A DNA stretch of 64,000 bases from an uncultured Gammaproteobacteria bacterium (GCA_947258715.1 CAMYJH010000013.1:23163-87162), one strand, 5' to 3'; positions 37,580-47,038 are shown, counted from the stretch's first letter. The notes: a model not told the origin generated them from the sequence alone. Numbers and translations are program-made.

Positions 37580-38095
37580 TCAGCCGGACTGGATCGGTAC
37601 CGCGAGACCTTCCACGATTTCTGCACCGGGCAGGCTTTCGAACAGAGCCGGGCTCACCTTGATCTTCGCCTCCCGCACGCCCGCACCGAGTATGACGTAG
37701 TCGGCCTTCATCACCCGGGTATCCACCCACACCGGCATTCCGTGCGGCAGGGCAACCGGCGTCACGCCGCCGAGCGCCATCCCGCAGAGACTACGGGTTT
37801 CCTCTGCCGAGGCAAAAGATACTCGGCGGGCGCCAAGGCGTTTTCGCACCGTTCGGTTCACATCCAGCTTGGAGTCGGCAAGCAGCACGCAGGCGACGAA
37901 ACGCTCGCCCCCTGTCTTGGCCTTGATCAGAATCGTATTGGCGGACTTTTCCGGGGGAATGCCGTAGTGGGCACAGAAATCCGCCGTATCGGCGAGCGCC
38001 GGATCGCAGGCCATGATCTCATAGTCTTGACCTGACGCGTTCAGTGCTTCTCGCACCCGGCGTTCGATTTGTTCTTGCTTTAGGTCGTGATTCAA
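37580..38095 (-). CDS. YbaK/EbsC family protein
   Basis: A 171-residue protein of the YbaK/ProX aminoacyl-tRNA deacylase family, which hydrolyses misacylated tRNAs. The block 'KSANTILIKAKTGGERFVACVLLADSKLDVNRTVRKRLG' contains the conserved Lys, followed by 'GMALGGVTPVALPHGMPVWVD' and 'ILGAGVREAKIKVSPALF'. Which tRNA it edits cannot be told. Confidence 0.88.
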   Translation of the reverse strand: MNHDLKQEQIERRVREALNASGQDYEIMACDPALADTADFCAHYGIPPEKSANTILIKAKTGGERFVACVLLADSKLDVNRTVRKRLGARRVSFASAEETRSLCGMALGGVTPVALPHGMPVWVDTRVMKADYVILGAGVREAKIKVSPALFESLPGAEIVEGLAVPIQSG

Positions 38096-38223
38096 AATCG
38101 ACGTTCCAGCACGGCAAAGTTCGAATACCGCGCCATATTAGCGGCTTCGCCATTTTAGCCCGGCATCGATCCGCCGCTGTGAATTCGATAACCTGACTCG
38201 ACAAGCAGCATAAGCGAATTCCG

Positions 38224-39900
38224 ATGGGTAGAAAATTCACCGGCAAACAGATATTGATGCAAGCCCTCGAAGCCGAAGGCGTTCGATACATCTTCGGCAA
38301 TCCCGGAACCACCGAGCTTCCGCTCATGGACAGCCTGCTGGAGCACCCCGAAATCGAATACATCCTCGCTCTGCACGAAGCCGTCGCCGTTTCGATGGCC
38401 GACGCCTACGCCCAGACCAGCGGCAATGTGGGCGTGGTGAACCTGCACGTGGCTCCGGGGCTCGGAAACGGCCTCGGTTCCGTCTACAACGCCTGGGAAG
38501 GGCAAACGCCGTTGGTGGTGACTGCCGGGCAGCAGGACAGCCGCATGCGCCTTCGAGAGCCCCTCCTCGGACACGATCTCGTCGCCATGGCGAAACCGCT
38601 GACCAAGTGGAGCGTCGAGGCGCAGAGCGCCGACGAGCTGCCGCTGGTGCTCAACCGCGCGTTCAAGACCGCGCGGGAGACGCCTTCTGGACCGGTGTTT
38701 GTCTCGCTGCCCATTAACGTCATGGAACAGGAGACTACCCATCCACCCATGCCCCCATCGGAGTTTTTTTCGCGCACGCCGCCCGATCCGGCCGCCGTTG
38801 ACGCGGCAGCGGACATTCTGATCAACAGCCGACGACCATTAATCGTATGTGGCGACAAAGTGGCGCGCTCCGGCGCCACCCAGGCCCTAATCGAGCTCGC
38901 CGAGCTCCTTGGGTCGCCCGTCTACAGCGTGGTCCTTCCCGCAAGGCTCAACTTCCCCAACCAGCACCCCCAGTTCCGTGATCGGATGGCCAACGACCAG
39001 GCGGCAATGCGGGAGCGCGTCGGCGACAGCGACGTGGTGCTGATGGTAGGCGGTGAGTTCTTCGAGGAGACGTGGTTCGCCGACGCAGATCCGTTTCCGA
39101 ACGCTGCGAAGCTGGTGCAAATTGATCCCTCACCCGCCAATCTCGGTCGCAACTATCGCGTGGACGTCGGCCTGCAGGCGGATCCCGGGCTCGCGCTCCG
39201 CTGCTTTACAGAACGGCTGAACGACGCCGCGGACGAGGCCTTTATTTCCGCTGCTGTGGAGAGACGGCGACAACTGGAAAAGGAAAAGCGGGCGGCGCAA
39301 AAGGCACAGGCGGAAAAAGCCGCCGCGCCGCTCGGTAACCGGGACATGTCTTCGGCGCGCCTGATGGCCGAGCTTGCCAAAGCGCTTCCTGAAAACGTGT
39401 GCGTAGCAAGCGAGGCCATCACCGCGAGTCCGGATATGCTGCGCACCCTGGATTTCAAAACCCCTTCGGACCTGCTGATGTCCCGCGGCGGCGGCATCGG
39501 CCAGGGGCTGCCGAGCGCGCTGGGATTGAAGCTGGCCAACCCCGAGCGCCCGGTGATCTGTATTTCCGGAGACGGCTCGGCCTGCTACACCCTGCAGGCC
39601 CTGTGGAGCGCCGCCCACCATGGCGTTGCGGTGGTTTTTCTGATTATCAACAACGGCAGCTATCGGATCCTGAAGCTCAACATGGATCGCTACCGGCACG
39701 AAGCGCACATCGCTGCAGAGCGGCCCTATCCTCACATGGACCTCACCCAACCGGCGGTCGACTTCGTGCGCATCGCTGGCGGCTTCGGGGTCGAGGGGAA
39801 ACGGGTGAATCACCCGCATGAGCTGGGGGACGCGGTCAGGACCGCATTTGAGTGCGGCGGACCTTACCTGCTGGACGTCGCCGTGGATGGGGCGCTCTGA
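38224..39900 (+). CDS. Thiamine diphosphate-dependent enzyme (benzoylformate decarboxylase-like)
   Basis: A 558-residue ThDP enzyme with the usual three domains. The proton-relay Glu is in 'LALHEAVAVSMADAYA'; the ThDP/Mg motif is 'GDGSACYTLQALWSAAHHGVAVVFLIINN'. 'FGNPGTTELPLMDSL' and 'RGGGIGQGLPSALGLKLA' fit the benzoylformate decarboxylase / acetolactate-synthase-like group. The insertion 'LEKEKRAAQKAQAEKAAA' looks like a flexible charged linker. Substrate unknown; a 2-oxoacid decarboxylase is the likeliest role beside the CoA-ester lyase cluster. Confidence 0.88.
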   Translation: MGRKFTGKQILMQALEAEGVRYIFGNPGTTELPLMDSLLEHPEIEYILALHEAVAVSMADAYAQTSGNVGVVNLHVAPGLGNGLGSVYNAWEGQTPLVVTAGQQDSRMRLREPLLGHDLVAMAKPLTKWSVEAQSADELPLVLNRAFKTARETPSGPVFVSLPINVMEQETTHPPMPPSEFFSRTPPDPAAVDAAADILINSRRPLIVCGDKVARSGATQALIELAELLGSPVYSVVLPARLNFPNQHPQFRDRMANDQAAMRERVGDSDVVLMVGGEFFEETWFADADPFPNAAKLVQIDPSPANLGRNYRVDVGLQADPGLALRCFTERLNDAADEAFISAAVERRRQLEKEKRAAQKAQAEKAAAPLGNRDMSSARLMAELAKALPENVCVASEAITASPDMLRTLDFKTPSDLLMSRGGGIGQGLPSALGLKLANPERPVICISGDGSACYTLQALWSAAHHGVAVVFLIINNGSYRILKLNMDRYRHEAHIAAERPYPHMDLTQPAVDFVRIAGGFGVEGKRVNHPHELGDAVRTAFECGGPYLLDVAVDGAL

Positions 39901-39914
39901 AACCCAGACGGCTG

Positions 39915-40262
39915 TTATTGAGGAAGCTTGACTTCGACCTGGATGCTCGAATACCAGGCCACCAGGTTGTCTATGTCCTCGTCACTCAGACTCATGGCGA
40001 TGACGTTCATTTCCGGGTGAACCCGCTCCCCGGAGCGGAAACGGCGCAGCTGCGCGCTCATGTAAATTTCGCTCTGCCCTGCGATATGCGGCACGTCGGG
40101 CCGGCGGCTCAAGCCGTCCTTGCCGTGGCAAGCGATGCACATCGCGGCCTTTTCATTTCCTGCCTCCGCGCTTCCACCGGCATCAACGACGCCGGCCAGA
40201 CCCGTCAACAAAAAGCAAAGCGCGCTTGCAAAGCCAATGCCCTGTCGCTTGTGCACATACAT
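39915..40262 (-). CDS. Periplasmic c-type cytochrome, single haem
   Basis: A 115-residue class I cytochrome with signal peptide ('ASALCFLLTGLAGVVDAG'), haem motif 'CIACH' and distal Met in 'MNVIAMSLSDEDIDNLVAWY'. It is 100 bases downstream of the PQQ sugar dehydrogenase on the same strand and could be its electron acceptor. A hairpin (GCGGCGC / GCGCCGC) lies between them. Confidence 0.88.
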   Translation of the reverse strand: MYVHKRQGIGFASALCFLLTGLAGVVDAGGSAEAGNEKAAMCIACHGKDGLSRRPDVPHIAGQSEIYMSAQLRRFRSGERVHPEMNVIAMSLSDEDIDNLVAWYSSIQVEVKLPQ

Positions 40263-40319
40263 TCTGATTCCAAAAAGTTCGAGTAGAGAAATCTGATTAC
40301 GATTTGAAGCTCGAGCGCG

Positions 40320-40345
40320 GGAGCGGCGCCGATGCGCCGCCCCCG
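40320..40345. other. Hairpin between sugar dehydrogenase and cytochrome genes
   Basis: GGGAGCGGCGC-CGAT-GCGCCGCCCCC forms a GC-rich stem-loop in the 99-base gap between the two minus-strand genes. There is no U-tract on either strand, so it is more likely an RNA-stability or attenuation element than a terminator. Confidence 0.4.
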
Positions 40346-40361
40346 TACTTGAACCGGGCGA

Positions 40362-41621
40362 CTAAGAGCCCTCGTACGAAATCCGGTAGATGGCCCCGAC
40401 GAGATCATCCGAAACCAGGATCGATCCGTCGATATACTGCACCACGTCCACCGGACGGCCCAGATACTCGCCTGTTTCGTCCACCAGCCAGCCCTCGGCG
40501 AACGGCACCGTTTCGTTCGCGCTGCCGTCCTCGTTCAAGGAAGTGAACATGACGCGGGCACCGACCGGCGTCGTGCGGTTCCACGAGCCGTGCTGGGCGC
40601 TGAAAATGCCGCCCTGATACTTTCTCGGAAACATCTTGCCGCTGTAAAACATCATGCCCAGGTCAGCCGCGTGCGCGACCATGTTGACCTCGGGAAAGAC
40701 GACGTCTGCCGGCGGATCCTCGTCCGCGTATAACGCCGTGCGGGTATCGCCGCCCCCGTACCACGGGAAGCCAAAGTTCTGGCCCTTTTGGGTAACCCGG
40801 TTCAGCTCACCCGGCGGTATGTCATCGCCCATTCCGTCGACCTGATTGTCGGTAAACCAAAGCTGGCCGTTAGCGGGGTTCCAGGCATGGCCCACGGAGT
40901 TCCGAATGCCGTCCACGTAGACCTCGCGATCGGAGCCGTCGCGGTTCATGCGGATTATGCCGCCGATACCCCATTGCTTGTACAATGCGAGCTTCTCCTT
41001 CGCGGGCACGTTAAACGGCTGCCCGAGAGTGATATAGAGCTTGTTGTCCGGCCCGATGGTGCAGGTACGGGCGCCGTGATTGAAGGACTCTTCCTCGACC
41101 GGAACCAGCGGCTCGATGATTCCGTCGATGGCGACATCCGGACTCTCGTAGAAGAATTCAATTGCGGGCAGGATGAGGACCCGATTGTGCTCGACGAGAT
41201 AGAGCACCCCGTCGTTGGTCATGCACATCCCGTTGGGCACTTTCATTTTGATGCTCGGCACCAGGACCTTGACCTCGTCGGCGACGCGGTCCCTGTCGCG
41301 ATCGGTAACGGCCCAAGCCTTGGATTTTCGAGTGCCGACAAAAACCACACCGATGCTCTTGCTCACCGCCATGTGCCGGGCGTCGGGCACCAGGGCGAAC
41401 AGATCGATCTTGAACCCCGGCGGCATCTTTACCCGCTGCAGGTTCTTGCGCACCTGCGCGGCCACTTCACTGTCCTGCGGAACCGTCGGTATATCCAGGC
41501 TGGTGCCGGTAACGTTGAATCCGCGCATCTTGTCTATGTTGCTCTGGCCGAACGCGGGAGTTCCGCCTGCGATTACGCAGGCCAGGACGCCTGCACTGAG
41601 AAATGCTGCCTTCTTGTTCAT
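40362..41621 (-). CDS. PQQ-dependent sugar dehydrogenase (sGDH / aldose dehydrogenase type)
   Basis: A 419-residue exported beta-propeller enzyme (signal 'AFLSAGVLACVIAGGTPAFG'). Propeller blocks 'MPPGFKIDLFALVPDARHMAVS', 'HGARTCTIGPDNKLYITLGQP', 'VYVDGIRNSVGHAWNPANGQLWFTDNQ', 'MMFYSGKMFPRKYQGGIFSAQHGSWNRT' and 'GRPVDVVQYIDGSILVSDD' match the soluble glucose/sorbosone dehydrogenase family. It would oxidise sugars or related alcohols in the periplasm. Substrate and real use of PQQ are predicted, not shown. Followed by a cytochrome c gene. Confidence 0.88.
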   Translation of the reverse strand: MNKKAAFLSAGVLACVIAGGTPAFGQSNIDKMRGFNVTGTSLDIPTVPQDSEVAAQVRKNLQRVKMPPGFKIDLFALVPDARHMAVSKSIGVVFVGTRKSKAWAVTDRDRDRVADEVKVLVPSIKMKVPNGMCMTNDGVLYLVEHNRVLILPAIEFFYESPDVAIDGIIEPLVPVEEESFNHGARTCTIGPDNKLYITLGQPFNVPAKEKLALYKQWGIGGIIRMNRDGSDREVYVDGIRNSVGHAWNPANGQLWFTDNQVDGMGDDIPPGELNRVTQKGQNFGFPWYGGGDTRTALYADEDPPADVVFPEVNMVAHAADLGMMFYSGKMFPRKYQGGIFSAQHGSWNRTTPVGARVMFTSLNEDGSANETVPFAEGWLVDETGEYLGRPVDVVQYIDGSILVSDDLVGAIYRISYEGS

Positions 41622-42095
41622 GCTTGTCTCCTATCTCCTAGATGGTCTGGCTGATATCCCCTGCCCCAGGCGGTTGCTAGGAACCCAACCCGAGCACAGG
41701 TATTCGCTGTTGTAGCTTTTTTTGTTCTTTCGCTCATGAAGCACAGAATGGTACGTCATCAAGCCGGACAAACGCCGGCAGTGGACGTCACTATCGCTGG
41801 TCGATCTGAGAAATCTGGCGCGCCGCCAAAGGGAGCAAAGTTACGACGGTGGCAAAGTCAGTTTAGACCTTTACTTGGACCCTCCGATGGCAATTTCTTC
41901 TTTATTGATGAAAGCGACAAAAATGCCGCAAGCCCAGGCCTCAGCCCCTCGGCGAGGCTTAAGCTTACTGCCTCAGCGACAGGAAAAAAAGTCGTGCGAA
42001 AGAGCCGGATATTGCACTGCGGCAAGAGGCAGCACAGAGACGCGCCGGTGATTTGCGTCCTTGTTTCCAATAATGAAATGCTATGCTCGCGCGCC
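41622..42095. other. Non-coding gap before the ankyrin gene
   Basis: This 474-base gap is open in the frame of the ankyrin gene from 41736, but that product ('MKHRMVRHQAGQTPAVDV...') has no domain or signal peptide and is unlikely to be translated. TATGCT at 42083-42088, just before the ATG, with TTGTTT 15 bases upstream, is a weak promoter candidate. Nothing else is supported. Confidence 0.3.
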
Positions 42096-43094
42096 ATGCA
42101 CTGGCGGAAGAACCATCTCAGTCGGCTCGCGGCGTTGACCGTCCTGCTGTCGCTGTTGGCGGCGGCGCCGTCAGCGATTGCGCTTCGCCTGATTGCCGGA
42201 GGAAAAACGCCACACCTCAAATTGCTGCTGCCCGCTCAGAACGGCGGCCGTTCCGTGGTATGCGAGGAATTGCGTCAGCGCCGCATCGTCAATCAACAGC
42301 AGATGAACGACCGGCTGCGTAACTTCCTCCTTTTCGACGCCTCAGAACGTGGCTGTATCGAACTGATGACAGATCTGCTCTCGAAGGGCGCCTCGGTCGA
42401 TGCCCGCGATCGCCTCGGCAACACAGCGTTGCTGCGCGCCGCACGCGCGGGTGAGAAGGAGGCGCTCAGGCTGCTGATCAAGAAGAAAAGCAACCTGCAT
42501 CACCAGAACATTGCCGGCAGCACGGCGCTGCTGCGCGCAGTCACTATGAACCGGCGCCGCACGGCAGAAATCCTTCTCGAGGCAGGCGCTGACCCGAATA
42601 CACCGAGTCGGCGAAATGTGTCGCCACTCATCGCCGCCGCCTACAACGGAAACGTCCGCATCGCCGAGATGCTGATTCGGGCAGGCGCCAGCCCCGAGCT
42701 GCTTGACGCAACCGGAAAAGGCGCCATGGTTTACGCCGCCGCAAAAGGCTACCCGCGCATCGTCGCCATGCTGCTCGATGCGGGACTGGGGATCGACGAG
42801 CGCTACGCGCACGGTCTGACGGCGCTGATGTGGGCCGCCGGTCACACCAACGACGTTCCCGTTGCCGAAGGGCTGATCACGGTCACGCTGCTGCTGAAGC
42901 GTGGCGCTGCGCCGGACTTGATCGAGGATCGCGGACGCACCGCGCTGATGATCGCCGCCGAGCGCGGCCACGCGGAAGTCGTCAAGGCGCTGCTCGAGGC
43001 GGGGTCAGACGACAAACGCCGGGACGCGCGGGGAAAGACGGCGGCAGACCTGGCCGCAAACGACGCGGTGCGCGATCTGCTGGCCGCGAACTGA
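42096..43094 (+). CDS. Ankyrin repeat protein, exported
   Basis: A 332-residue protein with a signal peptide ('HLSRLAALTVLLSLLAAAPSAIA') and about six to seven ankyrin repeats from residue 75 ('DLLSKGASVDARDRLGNTALLRAA', 'LLIKKKSNLHHQNIAGSTALLRAV', 'LLEAGADPNTPSRRNVSPLIAAA' and so on). Such repeats bind other proteins; in periplasmic relatives they often protect catalases or exporters. I chose the ATG at 42096 because it gives the signal peptide. It lies between the two PQQ dehydrogenase gene pairs and converges on the cytochrome gene. Confidence 0.8.
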   Translation: MHWRKNHLSRLAALTVLLSLLAAAPSAIALRLIAGGKTPHLKLLLPAQNGGRSVVCEELRQRRIVNQQQMNDRLRNFLLFDASERGCIELMTDLLSKGASVDARDRLGNTALLRAARAGEKEALRLLIKKKSNLHHQNIAGSTALLRAVTMNRRRTAEILLEAGADPNTPSRRNVSPLIAAAYNGNVRIAEMLIRAGASPELLDATGKGAMVYAAAKGYPRIVAMLLDAGLGIDERYAHGLTALMWAAGHTNDVPVAEGLITVTLLLKRGAAPDLIEDRGRTALMIAAERGHAEVVKALLEAGSDDKRRDARGKTAADLAANDAVRDLLAAN

Positions 43095-43120
43095 GGCCTG
43101 GGCCCCGAGGTTAAGTCCTG

Positions 43121-43711
43121 TTACAGCCCCCCGAGGAAGCGCGCCATGGCGGCAATATCTTCGTCGGGGTAGGCGCTCAAAAGCGTCCCTTTTGCCGGTG
43201 AATTGAGCCGCACCTTGTTTTTGAACTCGAGCATGGTGCGCTCGAGGTAGGCTGCCTGCTGGCCAGCAAGCCGCGGTACCCGGCTGTTGCCTTCGAACCC
43301 GCCGAGATGACACTGAACGCACTGGCCCGCTGCTGTTGCCTGCTGCGCTTTGTTAATCGTTGCTTCGTCGGCGCTGAACTGGATGGAAGGCCATTTCTGT
43401 TCGGCGAAATGCTGCGCCAGCGCCTGCATCTCCGCTTTTTCCAACTGAGAGACGATGCCGCTCATGATTGGATTCGCCCGCCGGCCCGCCTTGTAATCCT
43501 TCAGCTGTACATAGAGGTAGTAAAATTCCTGGCCCGCAATGATGGGTATGGAGGGATCGGTGGGCATACCGCTGGCACCGTGGCAGCCGGTGCAAAGCGC
43601 AATCTTTGTTTGATCCTGATCCGCGTTCGCAGCTGACGCTGCGAGCAGGGCAAGAGCGAGTAAAAACCCGAGCCTTTGAACAAGGGCCCGTCGCATCCAG
43701 AGGTGCATCAT
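43121..43711 (-). CDS. Di-haem cytochrome c4-like protein
   Basis: A 196-residue exported protein (signal 'LGFLLALALLAASAANA') with two haem sites, 'CTGCHGASG' and 'CVQCHLGGF', and Met ligands in 'GIVSQLEKAEMQ' and 'MARFLGGL'-type helices. This is the c4 architecture. It is 67 bases downstream of the PQQ alcohol dehydrogenase on the same strand, so it is the obvious electron acceptor. Confidence 0.9.
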   Translation of the reverse strand: MMHLWMRRALVQRLGFLLALALLAASAANADQDQTKIALCTGCHGASGMPTDPSIPIIAGQEFYYLYVQLKDYKAGRRANPIMSGIVSQLEKAEMQALAQHFAEQKWPSIQFSADEATINKAQQATAAGQCVQCHLGGFEGNSRVPRLAGQQAAYLERTMLEFKNKVRLNSPAKGTLLSAYPDEDIAAMARFLGGL

Positions 43712-43739
43712 TCAGATTTCAAGCTCGAACAGAAATGAC

Positions 43740-43770
43740 GCGGCGGGGCCGGCCTTCCCGACCCCGCCGC
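43740..43770. other. GC-rich hairpin between alcohol dehydrogenase and cytochrome genes
   Basis: GCGGCGGGG pairs perfectly with CCCCGCCGC over nine bases with a 13-base loop, in the gap between the two minus-strand genes. On the minus strand no clean U-tract follows, so it may set different expression of the two genes rather than end transcription. Confidence 0.5.
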
Positions 43771-43777
43771 CGAGCTT

Positions 43778-45493
43778 TTAATCGGCAAGGCTAAACGCGA
43801 TGATGTTGTTACCCCGCTTGAAGTTGAGCTGGGTGTTTCCGCCCGCGGCAACGACGATGTACTGCTTGCCCTTCACGGTGTAGGAGGACGGCGGCGCGTT
43901 TACGCCAGCGCCCGCCTGGAAGTTCCACAGCACGCTTCCTGTCTCGGCGTCATAGGCCTTGAACTGGCCGTTGCCCTCGCCGGTAAACACCAGGCCGCCG
44001 GCCGTCGCAAGCACTCCACCGATCATGGGCTGCTGGGTCTTGACCTTCCATCGGATCTTGCCGGTGTCGTAATTCACCGCGGTGACATTGCCCCACTGCT
44101 CCTCGCCGGGAATCACCTTGAAGGCGCCGCCAAGCCAGAGCTTGCCTTCCGGATACGGCGTGCTCTCCACGTGGTAGGTCATCGGCTGGTGCAGATTGAT
44201 AGCGTAAGTCAGACGCAGGTTGGGATTAATCGCCATTGGCGACCACTCCACGCCGCCGTTGGCGCCGGGCAGCATTCGCGCGCCCTCCTTGGTGGGCAAT
44301 ACCCACATATTTTCCTGCGGCACCATGGCTTCCGAGAATCGCAGCAGCTTGCAGTCGCGGCGGTCGTGCACGTACACGTGGCCGGTCTTGCCGGCGTGCA
44401 GCAGTCCCGGCACCGTGTTGCCCTTATTGTCGCGCACATCGGTCAATATCGGCGGACTGACCGCATCCAAGTCCCAGACATCGTGGGCGATGTACTGGAA
44501 GTGGCAGACGTATTTGCCCGTATCCAGATCCACGGCAACCAGGGAGTCGGTATAGAGGTTGTCTCCCGGCCTCAAGGATCCGTCCAGGTCCGGAGAAGGA
44601 TTGCCGACAACAAAGAAGATGCGATTAAGGTCTCGGTCCACGGCGGGGTTCTGCCACACGCCGCCGCCAAGGGTTTTGTATGGATCGCCCATCTTCTCCA
44701 GATCGGTTTTCTCCATCGCGATGTTCCGCAACAGGTCGCGGCCGGTGGCGTCGGTTTTGGCCCATACGCCGACCGAATTTTCCGGGATGGTGTGGAAGGT
44801 CCAGAGCAGCTCTCCCGACTTCCAGTCATAAGCTTTTACGAAGCCGCGTATACCGTATTCGCCGCCGTTGGTGCCGATGAGGATCTTTCCGTTCACCGCC
44901 GTCGGCGCCATGGTCTCGCTGTATCCGAGCTCCGGATCCGCAAGCTGGGTCTCCCACATCAGCTTTCCGGTCTTGGCGTCGAGGGCCACCAGCTTTGCGT
45001 CCAGGGTTCCCATGTACACCATGTCGCGATAGACGGCGACACCGCGGTTGTTGGGCCCGCAGCAGTAGGTGGTGATCGGCCCCATCTTGTGCTTGTAGTG
45101 CCAGATCTCCTGGCCGGTCTCGGCGTTCAGCGCGTAAACATGGTTGAAGGCCGTGGTCGCATACATGATGCCGTTCACCACGATGGGTGAGGTCTCCATG
45201 GTTTCCACGATCTCTGTCTGGAAGATCCACGCGGGCCGAAGCTTGTCAACGTTGGAGACATTGATCTGGCGGTTCGGGTAGTAACGCGTCTGTGCGTAGT
45301 TGCCGTTGGTGTGCAGGAAGTTATTCCCGTCTCCGGCGGCAAAGTTGAGCATGTCCTGGGTCACGCTCAGCATGTCGCCGTACATGGTTCCGGTGGACGT
45401 CTCTTGCGCGTTGGATTGAGGTGCCAGTGCCAGAAACGCCGCGCTCAGTGCAGCACCGGCGGCACGGGCGATGGAAATGGCTCTAATTGTCAT
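43778..45493 (-). CDS. PQQ-dependent alcohol dehydrogenase, predicted lanthanide type
   Basis: A 571-residue periplasmic quinoprotein (signal '[22 protein letters not shown]') of the methanol/ethanol dehydrogenase beta-propeller family. The vicinal disulfide is Cys144-Cys145 in 'YCCGPNNRG'. Metal ligands are Glu212 in 'GGEYG', Asn298 in 'GNPSPDLDG' and catalytic Asp341 in '[12 protein letters not shown]'. Asp343, two residues on, is the extra carboxylate found in lanthanide enzymes (XoxF, ExaF, PedH) and replaced by Ala in calcium-type MxaF. The 'WDLDAVSPP' block and length suggest an ExaF/PedH-like alcohol dehydrogenase. It is downstream of pqqE and upstream of a cytochrome c4. Confidence 0.9.
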   Translation of the reverse strand: MTIRAISIARAAGAALSAAFLALAPQSNAQETSTGTMYGDMLSVTQDMLNFAAGDGNNFLHTNGNYAQTRYYPNRQINVSNVDKLRPAWIFQTEIVETMETSPIVVNGIMYATTAFNHVYALNAETGQEIWHYKHKMGPITTYCCGPNNRGVAVYRDMVYMGTLDAKLVALDAKTGKLMWETQLADPELGYSETMAPTAVNGKILIGTNGGEYGIRGFVKAYDWKSGELLWTFHTIPENSVGVWAKTDATGRDLLRNIAMEKTDLEKMGDPYKTLGGGVWQNPAVDRDLNRIFFVVGNPSPDLDGSLRPGDNLYTDSLVAVDLDTGKYVCHFQYIAHDVWDLDAVSPPILTDVRDNKGNTVPGLLHAGKTGHVYVHDRRDCKLLRFSEAMVPQENMWVLPTKEGARMLPGANGGVEWSPMAINPNLRLTYAINLHQPMTYHVESTPYPEGKLWLGGAFKVIPGEEQWGNVTAVNYDTGKIRWKVKTQQPMIGGVLATAGGLVFTGEGNGQFKAYDAETGSVLWNFQAGAGVNAPPSSYTVKGKQYIVVAAGGNTQLNFKRGNNIIAFSLAD

Positions 45494-45625
45494 CGGGTTC
45501 TCCCCCTTGGAGGTGGTAACGGTCGCGTTATTGTGTAAAGTCGTATGCCCGCAATCGAGGGAATCGGGGCGGGAATAAGATTACCGCCAACCCGAGCTCA
45601 ATGCCAAGGGCCCCCAGGCCGGCGG

Positions 45626-46732
45626 TCAGTGGCGGTAGACGTAATTAGAGGCCACCTCGTCCGGACCGGGCTCCAGCAGCGACGTCAGTTCCTGGTGGCG
45701 CGGCGAAAATTCACAAACCGGGTCGGTGGCCGCGGCGTCGCCGGTGAGCGCGAACGCCTGACAGCGGCAGCCGCCTAAGTCCTTCTCCTTGAAGGAGCAG
45801 CTGCGGCAGGGCTCCGGCATCCAGCCGGTGCCGCGGAAGCGGTTGAAGGCCGGGTCGTTTTGCCAGATCCATTCCAGCGGACGGTCCCGTACCGAGGAAA
45901 ATTCCATTCCGGTGATGCTCTCCGCCGCGTGGCAGGGCAAAACCCGCCCGCGGGGGGTGACGGCAAAATATTGACTGCCCCAGCCGTCCATGCAGCGTTT
46001 GGGGCGCCGCGCGTAGTAGTCGGGCACCACGTAATCGATGGCCATCCGTCCCCGATATTCCTCCACCGCCGCCGTGGCCGCCGTGGTGGCTTGTTCCACC
46101 TGGTCCCGAGTGGGCATGAGGAGCTCGCGGTTTTTGAGCGCCCAGCCGTAATACTGGACGTTGGCGATTTCGAGCCGCTGGGCGTCCAGGGCGTGCGCCA
46201 TGGCGATGATCTGGGGCAGGTGGTCCAGATTCTGCCGGTGCACGACCGCGTTGACGGTGAGCGGTAGACCAAGGGCGCGCACCAGGCGGGCCGCTTCGAG
46301 CTTTCGCTGGTGTCCGTTGGCGTAGTTGCCGATCCGGTCCGCGTTCGCGGCGTCACTATCCTGGAAGCTGATCTGCACATGGTCGAGCCCGGCACCCCTG
46401 TATTCCTCCAGCCGCAACCGCGTCAACAGCACGCCGGAGGTGATGAGGTTGGTGTAGATGCCGGCCTCGTTGGCGGCCGAGATTATCGCGCTCAGGTCTT
46501 TCCGCGCCGTGGGTTCACCACCGGAAAGATGTACCTGGAGGACGCCCAGCGACGCCGCTTGGCCAAACACATCCGCCCATTCCCAAGCTTCAAGTTCGTC
46601 GCTGCGCGGCGCAAGCGCAATCGGATTCGAACAATAGGGACACTGCAGCGGACAGCGGTGGGTGAGCTCCGCCAGCATCGCCAGCGGCGGCTCAAGAACG
46701 CTTGTCTGTTTGCTCCCTTTATTTGCCATCAT
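45626..46732 (-). CDS. pqqE: PqqA peptide cyclase
   Basis: A 368-residue radical SAM/SPASM protein that joins the Glu and Tyr of PqqA, the first step of PQQ synthesis. SAM cluster motif 'CPLQCPYC' (C27, C31, C34) opens it, and the SPASM region has 'PCRSCSFKEKDLGGCRCQAF'. Its start overlaps the pqqD stop by four bases. Length is typical. Confidence 0.96.
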   Translation of the reverse strand: MMANKGSKQTSVLEPPLAMLAELTHRCPLQCPYCSNPIALAPRSDELEAWEWADVFGQAASLGVLQVHLSGGEPTARKDLSAIISAANEAGIYTNLITSGVLLTRLRLEEYRGAGLDHVQISFQDSDAANADRIGNYANGHQRKLEAARLVRALGLPLTVNAVVHRQNLDHLPQIIAMAHALDAQRLEIANVQYYGWALKNRELLMPTRDQVEQATTAATAAVEEYRGRMAIDYVVPDYYARRPKRCMDGWGSQYFAVTPRGRVLPCHAAESITGMEFSSVRDRPLEWIWQNDPAFNRFRGTGWMPEPCRSCSFKEKDLGGCRCQAFALTGDAAATDPVCEFSPRHQELTSLLEPGPDEVASNYVYRH

Positions 46733-47025
46733 CCATCTTCAACCCGCAGGAAGCGCTTTTCCTCCAGCAGCCCGACGACAACGCGGACGTCGTGGTCAAT
46801 GACGTCCCGCGGCGCGTCATACTCGGTCACCAGAGCATCGATAATCTCCCCAAGACTGGTGTTGCCGTCAAAGCAGTCGACGATGGCCTTGCCGCTCTCG
46901 TCCAGCACCAAAACGCGCTCCGGTGCCTGCAGCACCCATCGGTCCCGCGCGTCGTCGTGCTGAAGGCGCACGAAATCCGCCAGCGCAGGCCGGAAAGTGA
47001 GACTCAAATGGTCACCTTTGGCCAT
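46729..47025 (-). CDS. pqqD: PqqA-binding chaperone
   Basis: A 98-residue RRE-fold protein that presents the PqqA peptide to PqqE. 'LTFRPALADFVRLQHDDARDRWVLQAPERVLVLDES' is the typical N-terminal half. I take ATG 47025 as start because the longer frame (from 47058) adds only residues with no counterpart in the family; this leaves 13 bases after the pqqC stop. Confidence 0.92.
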   Translation of the reverse strand: MAKGDHLSLTFRPALADFVRLQHDDARDRWVLQAPERVLVLDESGKAIVDCFDGNTSLGEIIDALVTEYDAPRDVIDHDVRVVVGLLEEKRFLRVEDG

Positions 47026-47038
47026 CCGTCGCGGTCTC

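Noticed and set aside
41736..42095. N-terminal extension of the ankyrin protein
   Set aside because: No domain content, and the signal peptide begins at the ATG at 42096.
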